This document shows, in pieces, positions 56,946 to 64,000 of a DNA stretch of 64,000 nucleotides. Location of the stretch: NCBI RefSeq assembly GCF_016411865.1, contig NZ_JAEKJA010000002.1, positions 62,001 to 126,000 of the forward strand, read 5' to 3'. The notes beneath the pieces were generated by a model. The model was not told the DNA's origin, made no database searches, and was given only the letters and a program-made list of their open reading frames with translations. This DNA comes from Acuticoccus mangrovi (GTDB lineage Bacteria; Pseudomonadota; Alphaproteobacteria; Rhizobiales; Amorphaceae). Each line of letters opens with the position of its first letter. Position 1 is the first letter of the stretch. The position numbers and the translations under genes are program-made.

Positions 56946-58154
56946 TTAGACGGCGGTGGTGATGATGGCGGCGCCGCGCTCGAGGGTGCGGTGGACGGGG
57001 CAGCGATCGGCGATCTCGAGAAGCCGCTTGCGCTGGTCGGGCGGCGTCGACGACGCGAAGTGGATCATCCGCCGGAAGAGATCGATGCGGCCGTCGGCGC
57101 CGGGCTTGACGGTCGCCTCGGCGACGTCCTCGGCATGCACCTTCTCGTGCACCACGTCGACGCTCGCCTCCACCGTCCACCCCTTGCGGGCGCCGTAGAG
57201 GCGCAGCGTCATCAAGGTGCAGGCGGCAAGGCCCGCGGCGAGGAGATCGTAGGGCGAGGGGCCGGTGTCCTCACCGCCGGCCGAGCGCGGCTCGTCGGCG
57301 GGGATCGCGTGGCCGCCGGTCGCGATCAGCGTGCGGAAGGGACCGCCGGCATCCTCCGCGCGCACGGTTCCCTCCGGCAGCTCCGGCGCTTCGGGCGCGA
57401 TGACGTAGCGGCTCGCCCAGGCGGCCACCACGTCGGCGGCATAGCGCGCATCCTCGTCGCGCTCCAGGAGGTGGTCGGCGGCGTCGAGCGAAATGAAGCT
57501 GCGCGGATGGTGGGCGGCGAGGAAGAGGCGGGTCGCGTTGTCGATCCCCACCATCTGATCGAGCGGCGCGTGGAGCACCAGGAAGGCCGCGTCCATCGCG
57601 CGCGCCGCCTCCTCCACCTTGTGGCCGGAGATGTCGTCGAGAAACTCGCGACGGACGGTGAAGCTGCGCCCGCCGAGCGTGATCGGCACCACTCCGTCGG
57701 CCGCGCTCGGGTCGGGATCGGCGGCAAGGTGCTTCAGGACCGGATCGGCCGAGGCGGGCGCGCCGATGGTGGCGACGGCCGTCACCTGCGGGAGGCGCCG
57801 TGCCGCGAGGATCGCCGCCGCTCCGCCGATCGAATGGCCGACGAGGAGCTGCGGGCCGCCATAGTGCGCCCCGAGCGCCTCGGCGACGCGGACGACATCC
57901 TCGACGTTGGCGGAGAAGTCGGTGGAGGCGAAGTCGCCGCCCGACGCGCCGAGCCCGGTGAAGTCGAACCGGGCCGTCAGGAAGCCGCGGATCGCGAGGC
58001 CTCGCGCGATGGCACGCGCCGCGAAGAGGTCCTTGCCGCAGGTGAGGCAGTGGACGAAGAGCGCGATACCGGCGGGTCGTCCGATGGGCAGCTCCACCCG
58101 CACCGACAGGGCCGACCCATAGGCCCCGTCGACCGACAGCGTGTCTGGTCGCAT
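56946..58154 (-). CDS. bifunctional alpha/beta-hydrolase - OsmC-family protein
   Basis: A fusion of 402 residues. Residues 1 to about 250 are an alpha/beta hydrolase: nucleophile Ser108 in LLVGHSIGGAAA, an Asp in HAPLDQMVGI and the catalytic His in DAADHLL. Residues about 265-402 are OsmC-like, with the two redox cysteines in AACTLMTLRLYGARKG and ADRCPVHRTLE, the pattern of peroxide-reducing Ohr/OsmC proteins. No signal peptide, so cytoplasmic. Such fusions are known in proteobacteria, with unknown substrate. The ATG shares a base with the ccmH stop (TGATG), tying its translation to the cytochrome c maturation operon. Confidence 0.9.
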   Translation of the reverse strand: MRPDTLSVDGAYGSALSVRVELPIGRPAGIALFVHCLTCGKDLFAARAIARGLAIRGFLTARFDFTGLGASGGDFASTDFSANVEDVVRVAEALGAHYGGPQLLVGHSIGGAAAILAARRLPQVTAVATIGAPASADPVLKHLAADPDPSAADGVVPITLGGRSFTVRREFLDDISGHKVEEAARAMDAAFLVLHAPLDQMVGIDNATRLFLAAHHPRSFISLDAADHLLERDEDARYAADVVAAWASRYVIAPEAPELPEGTVRAEDAGGPFRTLIATGGHAIPADEPRSAGGEDTGPSPYDLLAAGLAACTLMTLRLYGARKGWTVEASVDVVHEKVHAEDVAEATVKPGADGRIDLFRRMIHFASSTPPDQRKRLLEIADRCPVHRTLERGAAIITTAV

Positions 58155-58618
58155 CAGTGACGCTTGGCGAGAATGGCTGCCACCTCCGCCTCCTCTTCCT
58201 CGGAAAGCTGCTCGGCGCCGGCCACCTTACGGCGCCCGCGCACATAAAACCCCGCCCCGACGAGGGCGATCAGCGCGATGACGGCCGGCGCCGCCCACAA
58301 GATCAACGTCGATCCGGTGACCGGCGGCTTGAGGAGGACGAAGTTGCCGTAGCGGTCGGTGATATAGGCGAGCACCGCCTCGTCGGTGTCGCCGGCGACG
58401 AGGCGCTCACGCACCAGAAGGCGCAGATCCTTGGCAAGGTCCGCCTCCGATTCGTCGATCGACTGGTTCTGGCAGACGAGGCAGCGCAGCTCGGCGGCGA
58501 GATCGCGGGCGCGCGCTTCGAGCCGAGGATCGTCGAGCTGCTCCGACGGGTTCACCGCGAGGGCGGGCCCGGAGGCCGACAGAACGGCGGCGATGACGAG
58601 GGCCGCGGAGCGCTTCAT
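58154..58618 (-). CDS. ccmH: cytochrome c maturation protein CcmH (CycL)
   Basis: Membrane thiol oxidoreductase that reduces the apocytochrome c CxxCH cysteines before heme attachment. Signal sequence, then LRCLVCQNQSI with the active pair Cys46/Cys49, a three-helix domain, and one membrane helix (about 107-128) near the C-terminus. 154 residues is the short form, with the TPR part encoded separately as ccmI. The ATG overlaps the ccmF stop by four bases. Confidence 0.96.
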   Translation of the reverse strand: MKRSAALVIAAVLSASGPALAVNPSEQLDDPRLEARARDLAAELRCLVCQNQSIDESEADLAKDLRLLVRERLVAGDTDEAVLAYITDRYGNFVLLKPPVTGSTLILWAAPAVIALIALVGAGFYVRGRRKVAGAEQLSEEEEAEVAAILAKRH

Positions 58619-60606
58619 GTCGCCCCTGCTTCGGCGCGCACCGCAGGGCCCATCTTGCGGCGCGCCGGTGCCGGCAGGCCGATGCGCAGGCGCCGGTCCA
58701 CGAGCGACAGGAGACCGCCGAAGGCCGCGAGCAGCGCCCCGATCCAGATGAAGAGGACGAGGGGCTTGTAGAAGAGGCGCACCGTCACGCGCCCGTCCGT
58801 CACCTCGCCGAGGGTGACGTAGAGTTGGGAGGCGCCGAACGTCTTGATGGCGGCCTCCGTCGTGGGCATCTGGCGAGCCGGATAGACGCGGCGGGCGGGC
58901 TCCAGCGTGGCGACCCGGCGCCCGGCGGCGGAGACGGCGAAGATCGCCGTCGCATCGTTGTAGTTCGGCCCCTGCCGGCGCTCGGCGCGCTCGAAGGTGA
59001 GCGTGTAACCGGCGATCCTCGCCTGGTCGCCGGGCACCATGTCGCGGATCACCTCGGTCTCGAACGACGACAACGAGACGATGCCGAGCACGGTCACGCC
59101 CACGCCGACATGGGCGAAGGCGCTGCCCCATGTCGCTCGCGGCAGGTGGAGGAGGCGGCGAAGCCTCGCCCCCGCCGTTCCCCGCCCGGTGCGAAGGGCG
59201 AGCTCGGCGAGGCCGCCGACGATGAGCCATCCCGCAAGCCCCACCCCGAACGCCGCCGTCAGCGCCGTCTCACCGCCGGCGAGCCAGGCCGCGAGCGCCG
59301 CGGCGAGCACCGCCGCCACCCCGGCGAACACCAACCGCTCGGCCGCGGCCGCGAGGTCCCCCCGCTTCCAGGCAAGCAGCGGGCCGACGGGAACGAGGAT
59401 CAGAAGCGGCGTGATCAACGGAATGAACGTCATGTTGAAATAGGGCGGGCCGACGGAGATCTTCTCGCCCGTCAGCGTCTCGAGAGCGAGCGGATAGAGC
59501 GTGCCGACGAGGACGGTGGCACAGGCCGTCGTGAGGATCACGTTGTTGACCACCAGCGCGCCCTCGCGGCTGATCGGCGCGAACGCCCCGCCGGCCCGCA
59601 GCGTGCCAGCCCGCAGCGCGAAGAGGGTGAACGAGCCGCCGATGAAGAGGACGAGGATCATCAGGATGAAGAGACCGCGGGTGGGGTCGGACGCGAAGGC
59701 GTGCACCGAGGTGAGCACGCCGGAGCGCACCAGGAAGGTGCCGAGCAGCGACAGCGAGAAGGTGATGAGGGCGAGGAGCACCGTCCACACCTTGAGCGCG
59801 TCGCGCTTTTCCATGACGGCCGCCGAATGGAGCAGCGCCGTGCCGGCGAGCCAGGGCATGAAGGAGGCGTTCTCCACCGGATCCCAGTACCACCAGCCGC
59901 CCCAGCCGAGTTCGTAATAGGCCCAGTAGGAGCCCATCGCGATGCCGAGGGTGAGGAAGATCCAGGACAGGAGCGCCCACGGCCGCACCCAGCGCGCCCA
60001 GGCGGCATCGAGCCGCCCCTCGATGAGCGCCGCCACCGCGAAGGCGAAGACGATCGAGAAGCCCACATAGCCGAGATAGAGAAGCGGGGGATGGATCGCG
60101 AGGCCGATGTCCTGGAGAAGCGGGTTGAGGTCGCGTCCTTCGAACGGAGCCGGCAACAGGCGCTCGAATGGATTGGACGTCGCGAGGATGAAGAGGAGGA
60201 ACGCCGTCGCGATCCACCCCTGGACCGCGACCACCGTGGCGCGCAGGCTCGCCGGCATGCCCCGCCCGAGGGTTGCCGCCAGCATGCCGAACACGGTGAG
60301 GATCAGCGCCCACAACAGCATCGAGCCCTCGTGGTTCCCCCACACGCCGGAGATCTTGTAGATCAGCGGCTTCTGGGAGTGGGAGTTCTCGAACACGTTG
60401 ACCAGCGAGAAGTCGGACCGCACGTAGGCCGTCGTCAGCGCGACGAAGGCGAGCGCCACCAGCGCGAAGGTGGTGACGGCCGTCGGGGTGGCCATCGCCA
60501 TCAGCCGCGCGTCGCCCCGGCGGGCGCCGACGATCGGGGCGAGCGACTGCACGATGGCGACCGCGAGCGCGAGGATGAGGGCGACGTGCCCCAGCTCGTT
60601 CAGCAT
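58615..60606 (-). CDS. ccmF: heme lyase CcmF (CycK)
   Basis: Integral membrane subunit of the cytochrome c heme ligation complex, 663 residues with about 15 hydrophobic segments. The WWD heme-handling domain is clear in GWGGWWYWDPVENASFMPW (about residues 236-254), and the conserved early His is in WGNHEGSMLLW. Followed by ccmH and preceded by ccmE after 21 bases. Confidence 0.97.
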   Translation of the reverse strand: MLNELGHVALILALAVAIVQSLAPIVGARRGDARLMAMATPTAVTTFALVALAFVALTTAYVRSDFSLVNVFENSHSQKPLIYKISGVWGNHEGSMLLWALILTVFGMLAATLGRGMPASLRATVVAVQGWIATAFLLFILATSNPFERLLPAPFEGRDLNPLLQDIGLAIHPPLLYLGYVGFSIVFAFAVAALIEGRLDAAWARWVRPWALLSWIFLTLGIAMGSYWAYYELGWGGWWYWDPVENASFMPWLAGTALLHSAAVMEKRDALKVWTVLLALITFSLSLLGTFLVRSGVLTSVHAFASDPTRGLFILMILVLFIGGSFTLFALRAGTLRAGGAFAPISREGALVVNNVILTTACATVLVGTLYPLALETLTGEKISVGPPYFNMTFIPLITPLLILVPVGPLLAWKRGDLAAAAERLVFAGVAAVLAAALAAWLAGGETALTAAFGVGLAGWLIVGGLAELALRTGRGTAGARLRRLLHLPRATWGSAFAHVGVGVTVLGIVSLSSFETEVIRDMVPGDQARIAGYTLTFERAERRQGPNYNDATAIFAVSAAGRRVATLEPARRVYPARQMPTTEAAIKTFGASQLYVTLGEVTDGRVTVRLFYKPLVLFIWIGALLAAFGGLLSLVDRRLRIGLPAPARRKMGPAVRAEAGAT

Positions 60607-60627
60607 CGCGCGCCCTCCCCGCCCGGC

Positions 60628-61110
60628 TCAGTCGACACGTCCGGCACGCTCCGTCATGCCGGCGCGGACGTCGCCCTGCCAGCGGCCTTGGGCCTTGAGG
60701 GCGTCCACCACCTCTTTGGGCATATAGGTCTCGTCGTGCCGCGCAAGCACCGTGTCGGCGGCGAGGATGCCGGCCGCATTCAGCCGGCCCTCGGCGACCA
60801 CGCCCTGCCCCTCGCGGAAGAGGTCGGGCAGGATGCCCACGTAGGTGACCGGCACGCGGCTCTTGGTGTCGGTGACGGCGAACTCCACGTGACCGTCGGC
60901 CCCGCGGACCACCGATCCGGTTTCGACGAGGCCGCCGAGCCGCACGCGCTGGCCGAGGGGATGGTCGCCGCCGACGAGCTCCGTCGGCGTCGCCGCATAG
61001 GTGATGCGGTCGCCGAGTGCGTAGAACACCAGCGACGCGGCGAGGGCGAGCGCAGCGCCCGCCACGGTGAACAGCGCCAGCCGGCGTGCCTTGCGGCTTG
61101 CCCGTCTCAT
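60628..61110 (-). CDS. ccmE: heme chaperone CcmE (CycJ)
   Basis: Periplasmic, membrane-anchored heme carrier that hands heme to CcmF. 160 residues: N-terminal anchor at about 11-31, an OB-fold core, and the covalent heme site His125 with Tyr129 in ARHDETYMPKEV. Its ATG overlaps the ccmI stop by four bases. ccmABCDG, which make and load holo-CcmE, are not in this window. Confidence 0.97.
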   Translation of the reverse strand: MRRASRKARRLALFTVAGAALALAASLVFYALGDRITYAATPTELVGGDHPLGQRVRLGGLVETGSVVRGADGHVEFAVTDTKSRVPVTYVGILPDLFREGQGVVAEGRLNAAGILAADTVLARHDETYMPKEVVDALKAQGRWQGDVRAGMTERAGRVD

Positions 61111-62252
61111 TGGCTCGCCTCCTGCGGCGCGGTGACGAGATCCTTGACTCCGTCGGCGGAGGCGAACGCGGTGCGATCGTCCAAGGGAATGGTTTTCAGC
61201 GCCTTCTCGGCGGCAGCGCGGGCGGCGTCCTCGTCACCGAGCACGCGGTAGGCACGCACCAGGCGCAGCCATTCGTCGGGCGCACCGCCGTCGCTGTCGA
61301 GTCGCGTCGCAAGTCGTGCCACCATCCCCTCCACCATCGCCTGGCGCGCCTCGGGGGTCATGTTGGACGCGGCGGCGACCGCTGCAGCGTCGGGCCCGGC
61401 CGGCGGCGCCGGCACGGCGATGTCGAGATCCTCGCCCCCCTCCATACCGCGAAGCTGATCGATTTCCGCCGCGGCAATCGGACGCCACGGCTCGCTCCCG
61501 TCCGCCCCGGCGAGCAGGGTGCGCCAGCGCGCGGCGGCATCCTCGATGTCACCGCGCTGGCGTGCCGCGACGGCGAGGAAGATCGCCGGCCCCGGCGCGG
61601 CGGGATCGAGCGCCGCGGCTCGCTGCAGGAGGTCCGTCGCCGCAGGGCCGATCTTGCCGTTGTCGGCGAGGACGAGGCTTTCCGCCTCGCCGGCGAGGCG
61701 GTCGGCGCTCTCGCCGAGCAGCTCGCTGGCGCGGCGGTAGGCTGCGGCGGCGTCCTGAAACCGGCCGAGACGGCGCAGCGCCGGGGCGATCGCCGCCCAT
61801 CCGTTGCCGTCGTCGGGCGTCTCGGCGAGGCGGGCCTCGGCCTTGGCGACGAGCGTCGCGAGCGAATCGTCGGGCTTGGGCACCAGACGGGCGGCGAGCG
61901 GCTGATCATGGTAGGCGGGCCGGCCGAGGAAGAGATAGGCCGGCACCGCGAAGGCGGGCACGAACAGGACGACCACGATCGCCGCGATCCAGGCGCGACG
62001 CGCGGGCCTCGCGATCGTCCGCCGGCTCTTGTCGGCACGCAGCAGGCGGCGGGCGATCTCGGTGCGCGCGCTCTCCGCCTCCGATTCGCCCAGGAGGCCC
62101 CGCGCCCTGTCCGCCTCGACCTCGTCGAGCTGCGCGGCGAACACGCCCACGTCCTCGCCGTCCGACACGGTCGGCGCCGCGACGACGAGCGGGATCAGCA
62201 GTCCCGCGAGCGCGAGGACGATCAGAGCGGCGATGGCGAACCAGAGCAACAT
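61107..62252 (-). CDS. ccmI: cytochrome c maturation protein CcmI (CycH)
   Basis: Apocytochrome c chaperone, 381 residues. Two membrane helices (about 1-22 and 90-110) flank a cytoplasmic loop with the leucine-zipper-like stretch VFAAQLDEVEADRARGLL; TPR repeats fill the periplasmic part (about 150-360), one visible in WAAIAPALRRLGRFQDAAAA. First gene of the ccmIEFH operon, 77 bases after the popZ stop. Confidence 0.93.
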   Translation of the reverse strand: MLLWFAIAALIVLALAGLLIPLVVAAPTVSDGEDVGVFAAQLDEVEADRARGLLGESEAESARTEIARRLLRADKSRRTIARPARRAWIAAIVVVLFVPAFAVPAYLFLGRPAYHDQPLAARLVPKPDDSLATLVAKAEARLAETPDDGNGWAAIAPALRRLGRFQDAAAAYRRASELLGESADRLAGEAESLVLADNGKIGPAATDLLQRAAALDPAAPGPAIFLAVAARQRGDIEDAAARWRTLLAGADGSEPWRPIAAAEIDQLRGMEGGEDLDIAVPAPPAGPDAAAVAAASNMTPEARQAMVEGMVARLATRLDSDGGAPDEWLRLVRAYRVLGDEDAARAAAEKALKTIPLDDRTAFASADGVKDLVTAPQEASQ

Positions 62253-62329
62253 CCGACCTTAGTTGCGGCGGCGGACGCCCTAACGCAAGCGCTCCGTTCG
62301 ACGCGGGCCGTCGCCGGGCTTAATGGCGG

Positions 62330-63370
62330 TCAGCGGCCGCGCGAGGCGACCCGGTCGATCTCCTGGCGCACCTGCCGCTCGACGATGTCGGGCAGGTTCG
62401 CTTCGAGCCATTCGCGCAGCAGCGGACGCATCATGTCGCGCACGAGATCCTCGAGCGTGCGCGGATTGTTCGACAGGATCGTCCGCGACAGTTGCTCGAA
62501 CGAGCCGTTCACCTGCTGGCGCGTGCGCTGGCTGGTGAGGCCGTCTTCGGCGACCTCGCTGCGCGCCGGAGCGGGCTGCCGGCGGAACATGTTGCCCGCG
62601 GCCTCGGCATGGGCATCGACGGTGGCGCTATCGGTCATGTCGGCAGTCCTCTGATCGGTCTTGGACCGGGTCTCTTGTGGCATGGGAGGCGGCGTCGCCG
62701 CGTCGTGTCGCATGTCGGGTTCGTGTTGCACGTCGGCCTCGCGCAGGCTGGCGCGCTCGCGCGGCGCGCTGCGGCCCGGCACGAAGCGCGGGTCGAGGCG
62801 CGCCTTGAGGCCGGCGATGGCGCTCGCGGCACCGCGCGCCGGAGCGGCTTGCGCCGAGGAGGACGAGAACTCCGGCGGCAGCGGCGGCCCCGCCACGGCG
62901 AGCTCGGCCGGCTCGACGGCACGCGCCCTCACCTGGCGGTCGACGATCCCGGGCTCCGACAGAACCGATGGACGCCAGCGCACCGGCTCCGCCTCGCCGC
63001 CTCGGTCGGCGACCGGCTCGGCCGAGCGCTCCTTGCGCACCTGGCATTCGGCAGCGATGGCGGTCGCGATCGAGGTCAGCGTCGCGGCGGCGTCGTTCTC
63101 CTCCGCCTCGGCGTCCTCGTCGAGAAGATCCGCCTCGCCGACATAGTCGGGGGCGTCGTCGGCTTCGCCCTCGTCGTCGGCATCGTCGACGGCGCTGAAC
63201 GCCTCCATGATGGAGCGCTCCAGGATGTCGGGAAGGCTGTCGGCTGCGCCGCTCGGTGCCGAGGCGTCGGACGGGTCGTGGGAGGCGGGCTCGGCGGCTC
63301 TGACCGCTTCTTCGGGGTCGCCGTGCCCGTCGGCGATGATTTTGCGGATCGAAGCCAACAGGTCATCCAT
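62330..63370 (-). CDS. popZ: polar organising protein PopZ (DUF2497)
   Basis: Scaffold that forms a polar condensate and anchors the ParB-origin complex and cell-cycle kinases. ATG 63370 gives the conserved N-terminal helix MDDLLASIRKIIADG. The middle (about 20-270) is acidic and Pro-rich, as expected of the disordered linker; the C-terminal oligomerisation helices are conserved (LEDLVRDMMRPLLREWLEAN then LPDIVERQVRQEIDRVA). 346 residues, longer than Caulobacter PopZ (177) but usual for Rhizobiales. Its presence with PleC on one segment fits an alphaproteobacterial polarity system. Confidence 0.92.
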   Translation of the reverse strand: MDDLLASIRKIIADGHGDPEEAVRAAEPASHDPSDASAPSGAADSLPDILERSIMEAFSAVDDADDEGEADDAPDYVGEADLLDEDAEAEENDAAATLTSIATAIAAECQVRKERSAEPVADRGGEAEPVRWRPSVLSEPGIVDRQVRARAVEPAELAVAGPPLPPEFSSSSAQAAPARGAASAIAGLKARLDPRFVPGRSAPRERASLREADVQHEPDMRHDAATPPPMPQETRSKTDQRTADMTDSATVDAHAEAAGNMFRRQPAPARSEVAEDGLTSQRTRQQVNGSFEQLSRTILSNNPRTLEDLVRDMMRPLLREWLEANLPDIVERQVRQEIDRVASRGR

Positions 63371-63456
63371 CGCACCGTCTCCCTTCGAAGGCCGAAACCG
63401 GCCGCGAATCAATCAGTGACGGTTGGATGGTAGCATCGGGGGCGCGCGGCAAAGGA

Positions 63457-63482
63457 TGAAGGACGCGTCAACGCGCCCTTCA
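63457..63482. other. inverted repeat between tolC-type gene and popZ
   Basis: TGAAGGACGCG pairs with CGCGCCCTTCA around TCAA, 10 of 11 positions paired. It lies in the popZ upstream gap, 60 bases from the tolC-type stop. There is no clear T run in either direction; it is either a weak terminator or a dyad near the popZ promoter. Confidence 0.3.
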
Positions 63483-63542
63483 TTCACAGGTGAAACACGC
63501 CGTCGTGTCGCGAGAAACGTCGCTACGTCGCGCCGACGGCGA

Positions 63543-64000
63543 TCAGCGTCCGTCCGGCGTGCGCAGTCCGAACCACTTGTCGCGCACCGCATTGGTGTGC
63601 TGCTCGGGCTGGTAGATCGCCACCTGGAGGCCGAGTTGGCGAGCGGTCAGGCGCCCCACCGCGGACAGCAGCGTGAAGGCCGCCACCTCCTTGTCGCGCT
63701 CCGATTCCACCAGGGTCACCTGCGCCGACACGAGGTCGCGCTGGGCATCGAGGACGTCGAGCGTGGTGCGCTGACCGACGCGCTGCTCCTCGACCACGCC
63801 GTCGAGGGCGAGCTGGGCGGCGAACACGCCCGTGCGCGCGGCGAAGATGGAGCGGACCGACGCTTGATAGGCCGCCCACGAGGCGACGGTGTTCTGGCGG
63901 ACCTGGTCGCGGGTGAGGTCGACCTGGATGCGCGAGGTGCCGAGGTCTTCCTTCGCCTGCCGCACCTGCGCGGACACGCGACCGCCCTGGTAGATCGGGA
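63543..64000 (-). CDS. TolC-family outer membrane efflux protein, C-terminal part (runs off right edge)
   Basis: The C-terminal 152 codons of an outer membrane channel for type I secretion or efflux. The visible part begins with IPIYQGGRVSAQVRQAKEDL and contains long amphipathic helices (about 60 residues each) and VGQRTTLDVLDAQRDLVSAQ, the hallmark of the second TolC repeat, ending in YQPEQHTNAVRDKWFGLRTP. The N-terminal repeat and signal peptide lie beyond the window. A tolC-type gene upstream of popZ on the same strand is usual in Rhizobiales. Confidence 0.93.
   Translation of the reverse strand, partial: PIYQGGRVSAQVRQAKEDLGTSRIQVDLTRDQVRQNTVASWAAYQASVRSIFAARTGVFAAQLALDGVVEEQRVGQRTTLDVLDAQRDLVSAQVTLVESERDKEVAAFTLLSAVGRLTARQLGLQVAIYQPEQHTNAVRDKWFGLRTPDGR

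Overview
The window is a G+C-rich chromosomal segment from an alphaproteobacterium, most likely of the order Hyphomicrobiales (Rhizobiales). The evidence is gene order: rlpA-tmk-holB-metG-tatD-MBL-mazG; ntrY-ntrX-trkA-dat-hfq-hflX; purL-bolA-grxD; ccmI-ccmE-ccmF-ccmH, degP, an OmpR-type two-component pair, glnE and a PleC-like kinase; and popZ next to a tolC-type gene. The genus cannot be fixed from sequence alone. I see no tRNA, rRNA, CRISPR array, transposase or integrase. Genes are packed tightly with many 1- or 4-base start/stop overlaps.

Layout. 1-7136 (+): tail of an FAD oxidoreductase, then cell division, nucleotide, replication and translation housekeeping genes. 7152-15818 (-): nitrogen/redox sensor pair NtrY/NtrX, an Asp/Glu racemase, the potassium regulator TrkA, a D-amino acid aminotransferase, Hfq and HflX. 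15929-23936: a mixed metabolic and envelope block (a SelD-type flavoprotein, an MFS carrier, an M20-family protein with substituted metal ligands, a quinone oxidoreductase, a UbiH-like hydroxylase, an AEC carrier and a lipid A acyltransferase). 24227-30984: HspQ, IalB, a YejA-type binding protein coupled to a FrnE-like DsbA protein, and purL-bolA-grxD. 31047-32486: an A+T-rich islet, clearly foreign in composition, carrying one gene for a two-membrane-segment, beta-rich protein. 32495-42807: a YadGH-type exporter, an exported MsrA, gatCA and a four-gene oligopeptide ABC importer. 43033-50145: a PEBP-like secreted protein, glutaryl-CoA dehydrogenase, aminopeptidase N and a PleC-like kinase. 50176-62252 (-): the cytochrome c maturation operon, a hydrolase/OsmC fusion, DegP, a response regulator/sensor kinase pair and GlnE. 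62330-64000 (-): the polar organiser PopZ and the end of a TolC-family protein.

Together these are mainly core functions: envelope quality control (DegP, IalB, RlpA, MsrA), cytochrome c assembly, nitrogen and potassium control, and polar cell-cycle organisation (PleC, PopZ). The most notable non-core feature is the islet at 31.0-32.5 kb. Its single protein has the two-helix plus beta-domain layout of S-2TMbeta/Cap15-type anti-phage effectors but has no nucleotide cyclase beside it. Other points of note are the M20 protein, the hydrolase/OsmC fusion translationally coupled to ccmH, and dyads in the degP, dat, lpxL and peptide-transporter intergenic regions.
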